Origin: Thalassotalea sp. ND16A
GTDB taxonomy: Bacteria > Pseudomonadota > Gammaproteobacteria > Enterobacterales > Alteromonadaceae
DNA length: 64,000 nt
Assembly: GCF_000764205.1 (NCBI RefSeq)
Contig: NZ_JQDZ01000022.1
Span: forward strand, 1 to 64,000
Direction: 5' to 3'
Under the pieces are notes generated by a model. It worked only from the letters and a program-made list of their open reading frames with translations. It was not told the origin of the DNA and did no database searches. The position numbers and the translations under genes are program-made. Numbering within the stretch: position 1 is the stretch's first letter; each line of letters begins with the position of its first letter. Shown piece by piece: positions 37,372 to 47,289 of this stretch.

Positions 37372-37924
37372 ATGAACTCTGAACAACACACACGTATCAC
37401 CCGAACTGCTTTTTTTCGTTTTTACGAAGAGCTAAATGACTTTCTGCCCGCAGCACAGTACAAGACAACGTTTCCTTATCAATTCATTTCAACGCCATCG
37501 ATTAAAGACATTATTGAGGCCATCGGGGTACCACACACTGAAATAGATTTAATACTGGTCGATGGCGACTCCGTTGCTTTCGATACAAGAGAAACGTATT
37601 ATTTTAACTCGCGATAAAGGTATCTTAAAGTACGCTGCAGTAACGCATGGCTATTGGCTACGCAATGATGAAGCCAAAGAACAAGTAAAAGAGGTAGTTC
37701 AGCGTTTCCAATTGCAACACATTTTCAGACCATTTACTCGCTGTTCATGTTGTAATGGACTATTGCAGCAAATTGAGAGTACGCTATTACAAGCTCGATT
37801 ACCTATCGATACTTTGCTATTTTTTAACGTGTTTAAGGAGTGCAAAAGTTGCAGAAAACTCTATTGGCAAGGCTCGCATTATGACCACATCTGCGAATGG
37901 ATCGAAGACTTAAAAGCAAACTAG
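37372..37924 (+). pseudogene. Mut7-C family protein gene with internal deletion
   Basis: The first frame (37372-37617) encodes the ubiquitin-like Mut7-C N-terminal domain up to LILVDGDSVAF, then runs into a short out-of-frame tail and stops. The second frame picks up at about 37580 with IQEKRIILTRDKGILKYA, the middle of the Mut7-C RNase domain. It continues to the normal end with its zinc-ribbon cysteines (RCSCCNG and KECKSCRKLYWQGSHYDH). The conserved stretch that should join them, some 60 residues including the first half of the RNase domain, is absent. A deletion fused the two parts out of frame, so the gene is inactive. The loss estimate rests on my memory of the family length (about 250 residues). 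Confidence 0.85.
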
Positions 37925-38225
37925 GCGGATAAAGCAGGGATGGCAATGTGTATATGATCCCAAGCAAGGTAACAAAGAGATGCATCTGGACTAAGCAAGG
38001 TACGCATAGTTAGTGATGCCAGCCATTTATGTCGGCTTACCGATCAAAACGAACTGAGGTAATGTTCAAAGTTCTTCGCAAAGGCGACATAATGAGTAGC
38101 TGAAAGGAAAGGTCAATTTTTCGAACAAACAGCTGACATAAATTTCATACTTCTTTAGCTAAATGGAGCACATAGTGAGATAGAAAATAAATTGCCTACT
38201 CTTTTTAAACCGAAATTAAGATAGA
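37925..38225. other. 301 bp intergenic region
   Basis: I see no gene, RNA or clear regulatory element. It separates the Mut7-C remnant from the converging end of the glycosidase gene and marks the left border of the polysaccharide locus. Confidence 0.5.
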
Positions 38226-40181
38226 TTATTTTAGCAACCACTTTACTATATAAACGGATGCAGGGGCTATATTGATTTTGTAGTGAGCATTTATATTTTT
38301 AATATCTTTATATTTTTCAAGGGAAATTGCATGGGGCTCTTTTAGGGTATTCTCTGCTAAAGGATTATTACCTTTGGCTCTTAATAACCATAGCTCACCT
38401 GCCGCCTGAAACGAATCCGGTAATGAATTAAGATTGATTTGCGTACTAACCGGGTATTTATCGGAGGTATTTGTTAAAACCAGACTGACGGTTTTACCAT
38501 CATTACTGATACTTGCCGTCGATAACAAGGCCGGTAGTTTTTTCTTTTTAAAATAGTGGTTACTGCCGGTAACTTCTGAACGAATAAAATTTTCTTCTAA
38601 ATGCTGGCTAAATACTTGAATAGGTAAGGCCATTGCTCTAATCACTCCGTTGTTGGTGATCATAGCGCTGCGGTTATTGAGGAAAAGTGAGTGTCCCAGC
38701 AGCATACCGACATCATTGACATGCTCATTTATCACGGTGTGAAATATCGCCATCTGGTTAGGCACATTGATCATGCTGTACTCAGTGAACCATAATTTTT
38801 CCTTACCTGTAATTGAGCTATTTTCAAAGCCATTCAGCCATTGTTTGTGTTCTTCAATGGGCCGGGATATTTTCATACCAGAAACGATAGAAGCCTCATA
38901 TTTATCCTCTTTTTTAGCTCTATGAATCATTCTAGGATAATAATGTTTTACCACACCGTCATAAGGGGCGTTTACTTGTGCCATGCGCTGATAAAAAGAT
39001 TTTTTTTCGAAATTAGACAGGATAACAATGTCAGGATCTACCGCCTTCATCTGGCGGTAATAATCGATAAAGCCAGGCTGTTTACCGGATAAGTAATCCA
39101 GCACTATGTGGTGGTCTTGTTGTGGGATCTTGCCTTTGATGTTATCACCAAAGTTAATGCGGCCAGTTTTTTCTTCCAAAGTGAAATGCAGGTCTTCTGC
39201 TGACGACCGTGAGAAATTCTTAACCCTTTGCCATTTTATATTATTGATTTTAAGTACAAAAGGCTGCATGGCGTCGCTCAGATCTACCGGTGGAAATTTC
39301 ACAAAAAATGTTTGTCCAGCTTTCCCTGTAGTCTTTATTTTGTCACCTATCCAGGTACTCTTAGCCGCAGCTTTTTGCTGGGTGAAATATTTAGTGCCGC
39401 CTTCGACGTATCGTTTGGCATCGCCAAAGGGTAAAATTCCATTGGTGCCGGCTGCGGTATCTAACTCAACATTAGCCGCCCCTCTTTTAGCATCAAAGCT
39501 GTTAGGGTAAGAGCCCCAGTTTAGCTCCCAGTTGCCGTAAACTTCGTTGCCTATCTCCCAATATTTAATATTATAAGGCTTGGCATGCCCGTTATCGGCC
39601 CTCACTTTTGCCCAGTCTTTGCCGCCATTGGGATTTTCTCCCACTTGAGCATTCATATACTCTACCCAGTCCGCCGCATCATCGGGTTTTTCATAGCCGT
39701 ATGCCACCATAATAATCCCGTGCTTAAAGGCTGTGGTTTCAAGTAGTCGGCCAAATTCATCGGAGCCAAATTCATTTGTCTGGCTGCCGCGGTTATTGCC
39801 GCTAACGTTATCTATGCGCTGCTCTAGGGGGCCTATGGCACGTTTCCATTTATACAGGTTGCCCTCAGAGCCGCCGGGAAAACGATAAGTGCGCAAACCC
39901 AACTGGCTGGCAAGGTTAGCTTTTGTTGTATTAAACTCGCCGTTTTTATCCATTAAGCCCTGGGCACCTTTAGGGTAAATATTATTACCGCCATAATAAT
40001 ATGGGTTTTGTTTTCCAGTCTTATGGCTTAAATCAACATCCACCCTTGCAGTCATGTCCTTAGCTGCCAGGGACAATGGAACACTGGCTAATAATGCACA
40101 AGTCAACGGTACACTGCGCAATAACACACGGGCGGCCAAGGTTACAGCAGGGCTGAGCCTGAATTTTGTTTTTAATGTCAT
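38226..40181 (-). CDS. GH51-like glycoside hydrolase (arabinofuranosidase-related) with an inserted domain
   Basis: A 651-residue secreted protein with an N-terminal signal region (residues 1-40). The catalytic TIM-barrel motifs of clan GH-A are visible: RTYRFPGGSEGNLYKW near 97-112, the acid/base Glu213 in WEIGNEVYGNWE, and the nucleophile Glu467 in LWFTEYSM. About 100 residues (roughly 275-372, INNIKWQRV through EKTGRINFGD) interrupt the barrel right after the acid/base region and look like a beta-sandwich insertion. A C-terminal beta domain follows. It probably removes a sugar from a sulfated marine polysaccharide. As last gene of the minus-strand arm (receptor, sulfatase, glycosidase), it is likely co-regulated with them. 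The exact family is uncertain. Confidence 0.8.
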   Translation of the reverse strand: MTLKTKFRLSPAVTLAARVLLRSVPLTCALLASVPLSLAAKDMTARVDVDLSHKTGKQNPYYYGGNNIYPKGAQGLMDKNGEFNTTKANLASQLGLRTYRFPGGSEGNLYKWKRAIGPLEQRIDNVSGNNRGSQTNEFGSDEFGRLLETTAFKHGIIMVAYGYEKPDDAADWVEYMNAQVGENPNGGKDWAKVRADNGHAKPYNIKYWEIGNEVYGNWELNWGSYPNSFDAKRGAANVELDTAAGTNGILPFGDAKRYVEGGTKYFTQQKAAAKSTWIGDKIKTTGKAGQTFFVKFPPVDLSDAMQPFVLKINNIKWQRVKNFSRSSAEDLHFTLEEKTGRINFGDNIKGKIPQQDHHIVLDYLSGKQPGFIDYYRQMKAVDPDIVILSNFEKKSFYQRMAQVNAPYDGVVKHYYPRMIHRAKKEDKYEASIVSGMKISRPIEEHKQWLNGFENSSITGKEKLWFTEYSMINVPNQMAIFHTVINEHVNDVGMLLGHSLFLNNRSAMITNNGVIRAMALPIQVFSQHLEENFIRSEVTGSNHYFKKKKLPALLSTASISNDGKTVSLVLTNTSDKYPVSTQINLNSLPDSFQAAGELWLLRAKGNNPLAENTLKEPHAISLEKYKDIKNINAHYKINIAPASVYIVKWLLK

Positions 40182-40243
40182 GTCTTAATACTCATTTGAG
40201 TTAGATACTTAATTGAATGGTTGTTTTCGTAGGTAGTTCAGGA

Positions 40244-40268
40244 AAGCCTGCCGCTTATTAGCAGGCTT
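40244..40268 (-). terminator. intercistronic hairpin between sulfatase and glycosidase genes
   Basis: AAGCCTGC-TAATAAGCG-GCAGGCTT on the minus strand, followed only by TCC. The T run is too short for an efficient terminator. It may give partial termination or protect the upstream sulfatase message. Confidence 0.55.
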
Positions 40269-40323
40269 ATTTACTTACCATTTAAGCCCATAAAGCCGAG
40301 CATTTACGTTAGCTGGCTTGAGC

Positions 40324-41952
40324 TTAGTTTGACGGAATAGAAAAAGACTTCATATCTGTAGCAGGGTAGGTTACAACATCACCATTTACACGCCAATGAC
40401 CCGTCGGTGCTTTGTAATTGCTTAACCATTGAATTAATTCAGTATTCATACTGGCAGCAATTTTTTTAGTTTCAGTAGTTGGTGCTGCTAACAAATTATT
40501 CATCTCACTAATATCTTGCGTAATGTTATAAAGCTCGTACTCACCATTAGTGTAATCAAAAAATAATTTATATGTCGCTTGATTTTTACCTAAACCAATA
40601 CGCTTTTGTATTAGGCTTGATGGTTTATTACGTGAGTCCATATAGCCAGGGAAATGCCAAAATAAAGCATTGCGATCTAAACTATTTTTTTTGCCATTTA
40701 ACACACTAAAAATGGAAGCGCCATCTAATTCTTGAGGGATTTTTGCTGCATCCAAATCAACGCCTGCAGCATCCGCTAACGTTGGGTAAGTATCTATAAT
40801 ATGAATGGGTTGTGCAGATACGCTATTTGGCGCGATTACACCAGGTAGGCGTGCTATAAACGGAACTCTTAAGCCGCCTTCATAAAAAGTCCCTTTAAAA
40901 TTTCTTAACGGTTTATTACTGGTTATTTTGCTTACACCACCGTTATCTGAGGTGAAAATCACTAAAGTATTCTTTGCTAACCCTAGACTATCAACATTGG
41001 CTAGAATTCTGCCAACGGTTTGGTCAAGTTGTTCAACAAATCCAGCATACTTGGCTTTTTTATGGCGAGGATCTTTAGATTTTTTGCTCTTGTACTTGGT
41101 ATGTAAATCGTCACGGGTAACAATGCCGCTATGGACTGCATGAAAGGGGACATAGGCGATAAAAGGTTGTTCTGGTCTAGCTTTACGTTCTATTAAATAA
41201 TCAATTAGGGCGTCTGCTAGCGCATCACTATAATGCTTCGTCTTGCCTACCACTTCCATCGGGTTATTGCCGTTGGCATAAGGCATCAAATTTTTGCGTA
41301 TATAATCTTCTGTGTAGGGTTGAGCATATTTAGCCATAGGGCCATCTAGAATCCAACCCTGTTTATCATCTTTTAATGCTAAATAATTTGAGACACGTTT
41401 TTTCCCATTTCGTTTACCTTTAACTTTTTTCTTCGTTGCGTAATTATAGTCAATGCCGTGGTTGGAAGTTACGTCACTGTCAGAACCCGTACCATGATTT
41501 TTTCCAAACCAAGCCGTGTGATAACCAGCATTTTGTAACATTTCAAAAATTGAGGTTGAACTTGTATCAATTCCTTTTTCTTGCTGTTGGTAGGGAGTAA
41601 TGTTTGCTAGCACATCTTCTGGGAGTTTCCCGTCTGCTCGGTCAAGTGAGTGTACATTGTAGGTGTTATTATATGCTCCCGGTGCGTATTGACCACTAAT
41701 TAGAGCTGTACGAGTTGGTTGGCAGTTCTGTTGAGTATACGCATGAGTAAAACTCATCCCTTGTTGGGCCAATTTATCAATATTAGGCGTTTCATGGTAA
41801 TTAGAACCATGACCCGCAGTTGCATTTGGTGAATGAATATCTACCCAACCTAAGTCATCTGCCATGAGAAAAATAATGTTAGGTTCACTGGCCGCTTTAG
41901 CGTGCCCTTGAACGATAAAACTCAATAGTAAAAAAAGCTTAATTAATTTCAT
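40324..41952 (-). CDS. secreted sulfatase, C-Q-P-T-R type
   Basis: A 542-residue S1-family sulfatase with a signal peptide (about 1-20, ending HAKA). The metal-binding Asp pair is in IIFLMADDLGW at 26-36. The formylglycine site is Cys77 in NCQPTRTALISGQ, a standard C-x-P-x-R. FGKNHG near 147, the HAVHSG region and FTSDNGG near 330 are further active-site blocks. Formylglycine-generating enzyme or an anSME is needed to mature Cys77; neither is in the window. It removes sulfate from a polysaccharide or oligosaccharide, in the periplasm or outside. It lies between the receptor and the GH51-like gene on the same strand. Confidence 0.93.
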   Translation of the reverse strand: MKLIKLFLLLSFIVQGHAKAASEPNIIFLMADDLGWVDIHSPNATAGHGSNYHETPNIDKLAQQGMSFTHAYTQQNCQPTRTALISGQYAPGAYNNTYNVHSLDRADGKLPEDVLANITPYQQQEKGIDTSSTSIFEMLQNAGYHTAWFGKNHGTGSDSDVTSNHGIDYNYATKKKVKGKRNGKKRVSNYLALKDDKQGWILDGPMAKYAQPYTEDYIRKNLMPYANGNNPMEVVGKTKHYSDALADALIDYLIERKARPEQPFIAYVPFHAVHSGIVTRDDLHTKYKSKKSKDPRHKKAKYAGFVEQLDQTVGRILANVDSLGLAKNTLVIFTSDNGGVSKITSNKPLRNFKGTFYEGGLRVPFIARLPGVIAPNSVSAQPIHIIDTYPTLADAAGVDLDAAKIPQELDGASIFSVLNGKKNSLDRNALFWHFPGYMDSRNKPSSLIQKRIGLGKNQATYKLFFDYTNGEYELYNITQDISEMNNLLAAPTTETKKIAASMNTELIQWLSNYKAPTGHWRVNGDVVTYPATDMKSFSIPSN

Positions 41953-41977
41953 TTAAAATATTTCCGTTATTAAGGTA

Positions 41978-42003
41978 TTAAAGCCACGTAAACGTGGCTT
42001 TAA
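41978..42003 (-). other. perfect intercistronic hairpin between receptor and sulfatase genes
   Basis: TTAAAGCCACGT, a 2-base loop and the exact complement form a 12 bp stem in the 96 bp between the receptor stop and the sulfatase start. No T run follows on the minus strand, so it more likely tunes mRNA stability or partial read-through than ends transcription. Confidence 0.6.
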
Positions 42004-42048
42004 TTTTACAAGGTTGAGTAGTTATGTGACTCAACCCGTAAGTCTTCT

Positions 42049-44667
42049 TTAAAATTTATAAGATAAAGATAGCGCGACTCTTCTGTCATTTTGAGTTAAA
42101 TCTTCAGGCCTTTCTATACGTTGTAAATAGCTCCGAAAATCTGAACCTGTTAAGTTACTACCTTTAAGTGATACTTTTAACTTGTTAGTAATTTTATAGT
42201 TTATAGCGGCTGATAATTGACCTATGTCTTTACGATTTCGAGCTCGACCATTTAATTCTCCATAGTAATAATCATCTCTCCAAGACCAGGCGACACGCGC
42301 TGAAAATTTATTTTGCTCATAAAGACCAACGATGTTGTAGGAAAATTCTGATAAGCCTTCTAATGGAAGGTCTACGTCATCACGAGGAGAAGCTACATTG
42401 GCATCTACCAGAGTAACATTGGCCTGTATACCAAAGTTTTTAAAGTAGCCAGGCAAGAAATCAAAAAATTGCTGGTAGGATATTTCAATACCTTTTAAGT
42501 CGCCTTCTTCGGCATTGATATTTGTTTTAATTTCATAATCAATACCATCAATATTCTGCAACTCTGTTGTACTTTGTAGCCAATTATGTAGCTCCTTATA
42601 AAATACAGCTGTTGCAAAGTAGCTATTGTCATTAAAGTACCACTCTAAACTGGCATCTATTTGATCGGCCGTGTAAGCCTTAAGTTGAGGATTACCTTGT
42701 GTACCCGTTTCGTTGATTGAATTCAAGTTTATTGTAGGACTTAGCTTGTCATAATCTGGGCGACGCATTGCTCTAGAAGCCGAAAGTCGCAATGCTAATT
42801 CGTCTGTTAAACCAAAATTTAAATTCAATGAAGGTAGGTAATGTGTTTCATCTAAACCGTCAGTAGTAGGTGTTACTTGGCCATCTACAATTTTGTTGCC
42901 GGAAGATGTAGTATCTGTATTGACTGCACGAAGACCTAGGTTCCCAGAAACCGGAATATCACCTATGTCCCAAGCTAAATTGACTTGCACGTATGCTGCC
43001 AGAGTTTTTTCATCAAAAATAAACGTATCTTGAGGTTTTGGTGATGTGCTGTTATCTGGAATTCCGTAAGTCTCAAGGAAAAGTTCTTTATTATCGTTTA
43101 AAAAATGTGTATCGGCGCTTAAGATGCCAAAAGGAAAGATGATTTTTTCGTCATCAAAATTTTGACTGTCAGTGAAGAAAAGTTCAGGCATTAATGATAA
43201 TTCACCAGGTTTTTTGGTTTTTAAATCATCGACAAAACGACTAGCGTCACGCTGAGTATACCTAACTCCAGCTTCTAGCGATTCGACAATACCGTTATCT
43301 AAATCATAGATAACATCTACTCGAGCTGCAGACTCACTACTTTCTGTTTCTTGAAGCTTGTCTTTAAAAAAATCGAAAGTATAGTTGTTAGGATCAGTGA
43401 TGTTAAAATCTGTGCTAAGTGCTACATAACCATCACGGGCATCGGTATAGTCAACATTAAATATATCTGCACTGCCCGTTTTGGCCAATAATTGAAGCTG
43501 CTCAGTGATTCTATCGCTATTACTTTTCACATGGCTGATTTCTGCGCTAAACTGAGCTCTGCCGACAATATAGTCACCACCAATGGCAATATCAAAATTT
43601 TCAGTATCACGTTTTTCTATTTGATTTAGCGAATTTAGCTTTGATTTAGCATATGTCACGGTAGTTGCATCAAGGCCTGGGTCACTAAAGTCTATGGCAG
43701 CTACTTTATTGCCGAAGACAACTGATTGTGCAACTTTATGTTTTTCACTTTCATAAGTGCTATAGCCTGAATCCATATAGAAACTTAAATCTTCATTCAC
43801 TACCCAATCAAAATCAGCAATAATATTAGTGCGATCGGTTTCTTCGGTACCAAATACGATTTTCTGACTTTTTGATAATAAAGAGGCAGCTGGTGCGTCA
43901 GTTATAGGGGTGCCATCAGTTAGTTTGGTTGGTACTTTATTTATATATTCTCCTGCGCGTGAGCGCTCAAATCGTGATTTACGATTTTGGTGGCTAACCG
44001 CTAAAACGGCCCCTATATCACCTAGAGATGTTTGCCAACTGTTTCCGAGCATAAAATCAAATTTAGGAGAAACCTCTTCAGCAAGATCAGAATAAGATGC
44101 TTCTACCTTGGCTTTGGCTTTAAAGTCTTTAAAAGTTGTTGCTTGCAAGCGACGCATATCAATGGTGCCGCCTATGCCTCCTTCTATTTGGCTAGCTGTT
44201 GGCGTTTTATAGACATCTATTTGAGATAAACTCTCAGAAGGGACATCAGAAAAGCTAACATCTCGAGACGAGTCGGTGAAAGATGTTCTACCATTAATTA
44301 ACGTTAACGTTTCCTTTAATCCTCGAAGAGAAATTTTTTGACCTTCATTACTATCGTTACGAGTAATTTGAATACCTGAAATTCGCTCTAATGCTTCAGC
44401 AACGTTAGCATCTGAAAATTGACCTAGATCTTCAGCAACTAATGCTTCCTTGATTTGGTTGGCCATTCGTTTATCAACCATTGCAGCAGATAACGAGCCA
44501 ATATAACCTTTGACTTCAATAACCTCCATGGCTTTTTCTTTGTTTTTATTCGTTTTTGCTATTTCGGCCGCCTCTGCTATTGGTAATAGCAAAGCAGCAG
44601 AAATACATGCCGCTAATGTTGTTTTGAGATAGCGTTTGTCTATTGATTTATTAACGTGTTTAGTCAT
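42049..44667 (-). CDS. TonB-dependent outer-membrane receptor
   Basis: An 872-residue TonB-dependent receptor. It has a signal peptide (about 1-33, ending AEAA), a likely TonB box around MEVIEVKGYIGS near 47, and a plug domain with ANVAEALERISGIQITRND near 88-106, ISLRGLKETLTLINGRTSF near 111-129 and QIEGGIGGTIDMR near 158-170. The 22-strand barrel ends in LSLSYKF with the terminal Phe used by the BAM complex. It has no STN domain, so it is a transporter, not a signalling receptor. The ALERISGIQI and GIGGTIDMR style is that of the polysaccharide-linked receptors of Alteromonadales. It heads the minus-strand arm, 125 bp after the ECF-type motif at 44792-44816. Confidence 0.93.
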   Translation of the reverse strand: MTKHVNKSIDKRYLKTTLAACISAALLLPIAEAAEIAKTNKNKEKAMEVIEVKGYIGSLSAAMVDKRMANQIKEALVAEDLGQFSDANVAEALERISGIQITRNDSNEGQKISLRGLKETLTLINGRTSFTDSSRDVSFSDVPSESLSQIDVYKTPTASQIEGGIGGTIDMRRLQATTFKDFKAKAKVEASYSDLAEEVSPKFDFMLGNSWQTSLGDIGAVLAVSHQNRKSRFERSRAGEYINKVPTKLTDGTPITDAPAASLLSKSQKIVFGTEETDRTNIIADFDWVVNEDLSFYMDSGYSTYESEKHKVAQSVVFGNKVAAIDFSDPGLDATTVTYAKSKLNSLNQIEKRDTENFDIAIGGDYIVGRAQFSAEISHVKSNSDRITEQLQLLAKTGSADIFNVDYTDARDGYVALSTDFNITDPNNYTFDFFKDKLQETESSESAARVDVIYDLDNGIVESLEAGVRYTQRDASRFVDDLKTKKPGELSLMPELFFTDSQNFDDEKIIFPFGILSADTHFLNDNKELFLETYGIPDNSTSPKPQDTFIFDEKTLAAYVQVNLAWDIGDIPVSGNLGLRAVNTDTTSSGNKIVDGQVTPTTDGLDETHYLPSLNLNFGLTDELALRLSASRAMRRPDYDKLSPTINLNSINETGTQGNPQLKAYTADQIDASLEWYFNDNSYFATAVFYKELHNWLQSTTELQNIDGIDYEIKTNINAEEGDLKGIEISYQQFFDFLPGYFKNFGIQANVTLVDANVASPRDDVDLPLEGLSEFSYNIVGLYEQNKFSARVAWSWRDDYYYGELNGRARNRKDIGQLSAAINYKITNKLKVSLKGSNLTGSDFRSYLQRIERPEDLTQNDRRVALSLSYKF

Positions 44668-44791
44668 CGGTTACACCTTTCAGTTTTTGAGCTAGCTTTA
44701 ATGCACTTCTCTTTTTATATTTATAGTTTTCATAGCAATAAGTATTAATGTTACTCACTAGAGCAATTAATAACGGCTATCTACTAAACAA

Positions 44792-44816
44792 GACGAATAA
44801 ATGTTAAATACCCGTA
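44792..44816 (-). promoter_or_regulatory. ECF-type promoter motif for the receptor-sulfatase-glycosidase arm
   Basis: On the minus strand TACGGGTAT-N10-TTCGTC: 7 of 9 and 5 of 6 matches to the motif found at the other sites, with the identical 10 bp gap. It lies 125 bp before the receptor start. Confidence 0.55.
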
Positions 44817-45054
44817 AATTTATTTATGAAAGTTGCTTTTTATAATGATGTTCAAGAAATTTTTGACGTGTTTAAATCAATTTTATCGTAGACAATTTAG
44901 GGCTAGCTAAATGTAAACTAGGGTATGTTAGTTATTATAAGTTTTTCTGATATATAGGTATTGATATGTGAATAAAACGATGACATTACAATTTAGTTTT
45001 TGCATCTATGCTAAGAACGATGGTTTTATACGATATATTTTTGGCATAGAAATT

Positions 45055-45079
45055 TACGGTTTTAGAGTGTGTCTTTGTC
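45055..45079 (+). promoter_or_regulatory. ECF-type promoter motif for sulfatase gene at 45115
   Basis: TACGGTTTT-N10-TTTGTC, preceded by TT (so TTACGG, 16 bp, TGTC), ends 35 bp before the start codon. Confidence 0.7.
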
Positions 45080-45114
45080 ATTAAAGTAACTAATAACACA
45101 ACATGTAAGTTTTT

Positions 45115-47031
45115 ATGTATAAGATTAAATCTATCCTGCTAAGCCTTTCTCTAGCTGCTAGCGTTAGCAGTGTCTACGCTGAAGAGTTACTTACCCCTAA
45201 TATTCTCTGGTTAACCTTTGAAGACACCAGTGCTTATGAACTGAGTGTTTATGGCAATGATGCTATAGAGCTTCCCACCATTGAATCTATTGCAAAAAAG
45301 GGTTTAGTATTTAACAATGTTTCTTCTGCTGCACCTTACTGTTCACCAGCTCGGTCGTCTTTAATCTCAGGCGCATATGCAACAACCTACGGCTCAGATC
45401 ATCACCGTGCAGTAGTAGAAACGCCTGCGCAACGTTTATATTTTCCTGCGTTATTAAAACAAGCGGGTTATTACACTACCAATAATACTAAGCGTGACTA
45501 TAATGTTACACTCGATAAAAAAGAGTTAGGTCAAATTTGGCACGAATTTGATAAAAAGGCCTCTTATAACAGCGCTAAACGTGAGGATGGGCAACCATTT
45601 TTTGCCGTTTTTAATTCGCATTTAACTCACATGAGCCGGCTGACATCCTATACGTTAGACGGACGACGTAATTTTTCAGATTCTGGTGTTGATAAAAACA
45701 GTGCCCCGCGTTATTTACCTGACTTGAACGCGGTGAAGTCAGATTACCAATTTCATCTTGAAGGGGTGAAAGATATTGATAGCTGGGTTAAGATCTTTGT
45801 TGACGATTTAAAAGCTAGAAATCTTTACGACAATACCATTATTTTTATCTTTTCAGATCACGGTGGAAGTTCCCCCCGTGGAAAAGGATATTTATACGTA
45901 TCTACTTCACTTCAGGTGCCGCTAATAGTTCATGTGCCTGAAAAGTATAAAACCCTATTACCACAAGCAAATAAAGAACTTGAATCTAAAATGTTGAGCT
46001 TTATTGATTTTGGTCCAACGATCCTTAGTTTAGCTGGAATAGATACGCCGGCTGAAATGCAAGGGCAAGCCTTTTTAGGTGAGAAAGCCACACATAATAG
46101 AGTACTAAATTTTGGCTTTAGAACCAACCAAGAACGTCACTTTGATCCTATGCGTTCGGTAACTGATGGCAATTATAGTTACATAAAAAACTATTTAAGG
46201 CGAAAACCTATGATGTTAAGAAATGATTTCCAATGGGGAATGCCGTCAAATATCGCTTTAGATGAATTTGCAAAAACAGCGGATGGGCAAACTTATTCAA
46301 GCAAATTTTATCAAACAAAACCTACTGAGAATCTTTATTACCGACCTACTGATAGATTTGAGCAAAAAGATTTAATGCCGACACTCTCAGCAGTAAGTGA
46401 AAAACGATTACAAAAATTTAGAAAAGAAGTAAGCCAGCATATTCGAACCACGAAAGATATAGGCTTTGTACCTTTGGCTTTTAAAAAAGGGAAGGCGTAC
46501 AAAGATTGGTTTGCTAATGATTTTGATTTGGCAGCTTTACATGACCTCGCTGAACTAGTTTCAGAAGTAACAGTAGATGATATTCCCGAATTGACCTTGC
46601 ATCTTAAGAGTAAGCACAACGTTTTGCGATTTTGGGCCGCGCAAGGCTTTGCAGAATTAGCAGCTTTTGAAAAGATAAAACAAGTGCCATCGGCATTAGT
46701 AACCGCAGTTTCTGATAATGAAGTTGCTGTGGCCACCGTTGCTATTGAAGCGCTTGTCTATTTGAAAGCACCTAACGCGGTTCAGCAATTATTGAAGGCT
46801 AAGTCTAAAGAACATCAGCGTTCGGCACTAGAGACAATTGCTCATATCAATCCTGAGTTATTGTTAGATTATGTCGACGAGATTAAAAAAATTCCGCAGC
46901 AAGAAACAGCAGCTGTAATATTATCTGCATTAGGCTTAAAGTCAGCTCAAGATATTGCCAGCAATAAACAACTCAAAAAAGGTAGAAAAGTTAATGAAAT
47001 AAGACGAAAAATTAAAATTAAACCAATTTAA
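45115..47031 (+). CDS. secreted sulfatase with C-terminal HEAT-like repeats
   Basis: A 638-residue S1-family sulfatase with a signal peptide (about 1-22, ending VYAE). The formylglycine site is Cys76 in PYCSPARSSLISG (C-x-P-x-R). ILWLTFEDTSA supplies the early metal residues, GSDHHRA near 93-99 and FSDHGGSSPRGKGYLY near 245 are further active-site blocks. This layout resembles N-sulfoglucosamine sulfohydrolase-like sulfatases of marine bacteria. Residues about 495-610 (for example NVLRFWAAQGFAELAAFEKI) form HEAT-like helical repeats that may bind substrate or partners. It is divergent from the receptor arm across 447 bp that contain two facing ECF-type motifs. The glycan substrate is unknown. 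Confidence 0.92.
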   Translation: MYKIKSILLSLSLAASVSSVYAEELLTPNILWLTFEDTSAYELSVYGNDAIELPTIESIAKKGLVFNNVSSAAPYCSPARSSLISGAYATTYGSDHHRAVVETPAQRLYFPALLKQAGYYTTNNTKRDYNVTLDKKELGQIWHEFDKKASYNSAKREDGQPFFAVFNSHLTHMSRLTSYTLDGRRNFSDSGVDKNSAPRYLPDLNAVKSDYQFHLEGVKDIDSWVKIFVDDLKARNLYDNTIIFIFSDHGGSSPRGKGYLYVSTSLQVPLIVHVPEKYKTLLPQANKELESKMLSFIDFGPTILSLAGIDTPAEMQGQAFLGEKATHNRVLNFGFRTNQERHFDPMRSVTDGNYSYIKNYLRRKPMMLRNDFQWGMPSNIALDEFAKTADGQTYSSKFYQTKPTENLYYRPTDRFEQKDLMPTLSAVSEKRLQKFRKEVSQHIRTTKDIGFVPLAFKKGKAYKDWFANDFDLAALHDLAELVSEVTVDDIPELTLHLKSKHNVLRFWAAQGFAELAAFEKIKQVPSALVTAVSDNEVAVATVAIEALVYLKAPNAVQQLLKAKSKEHQRSALETIAHINPELLLDYVDEIKKIPQQETAAVILSALGLKSAQDIASNKQLKKGRKVNEIRRKIKIKPI

Positions 47032-47188
47032 ATCTTGTCTGTAGTTAAAGTCTAAGGGGGGGCAGTTTTTATTGACTCTTATAAACAACCCTACATAGCT
47101 ACAACCTGGATGACCCGTAACACTTTAATTATAGAGATTGGCATTATTGGTCAGGAATAAGCACTTTAAACCGAACTAAAAGATCTTT

Positions 47189-47213
47189 TACGGTTTTATT
47201 AATAACATTTGTC
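47189..47213 (+). promoter_or_regulatory. ECF-type promoter motif for sulfatase gene at 47290
   Basis: TACGGTTTT-N10-TTTGTC with TT before it ends 76 bp before the start codon I chose. Confidence 0.7.
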
Positions 47214-47289
47214 TTAATGCTTATACTCAAAACGCATTATCTAACGGAATGTCTATCAATAGTTAATGCCATCTAGCGAAGAGAAATTT

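Noticed and set aside
44891-44915. A second possible minus-strand ECF motif (TACATTTAG-N10-ATTGTC)
   Set aside because: Spacing is right and ATTGTC fits, but only 5 of 9 bases match the first half. The site at 44792-44816 is much better.
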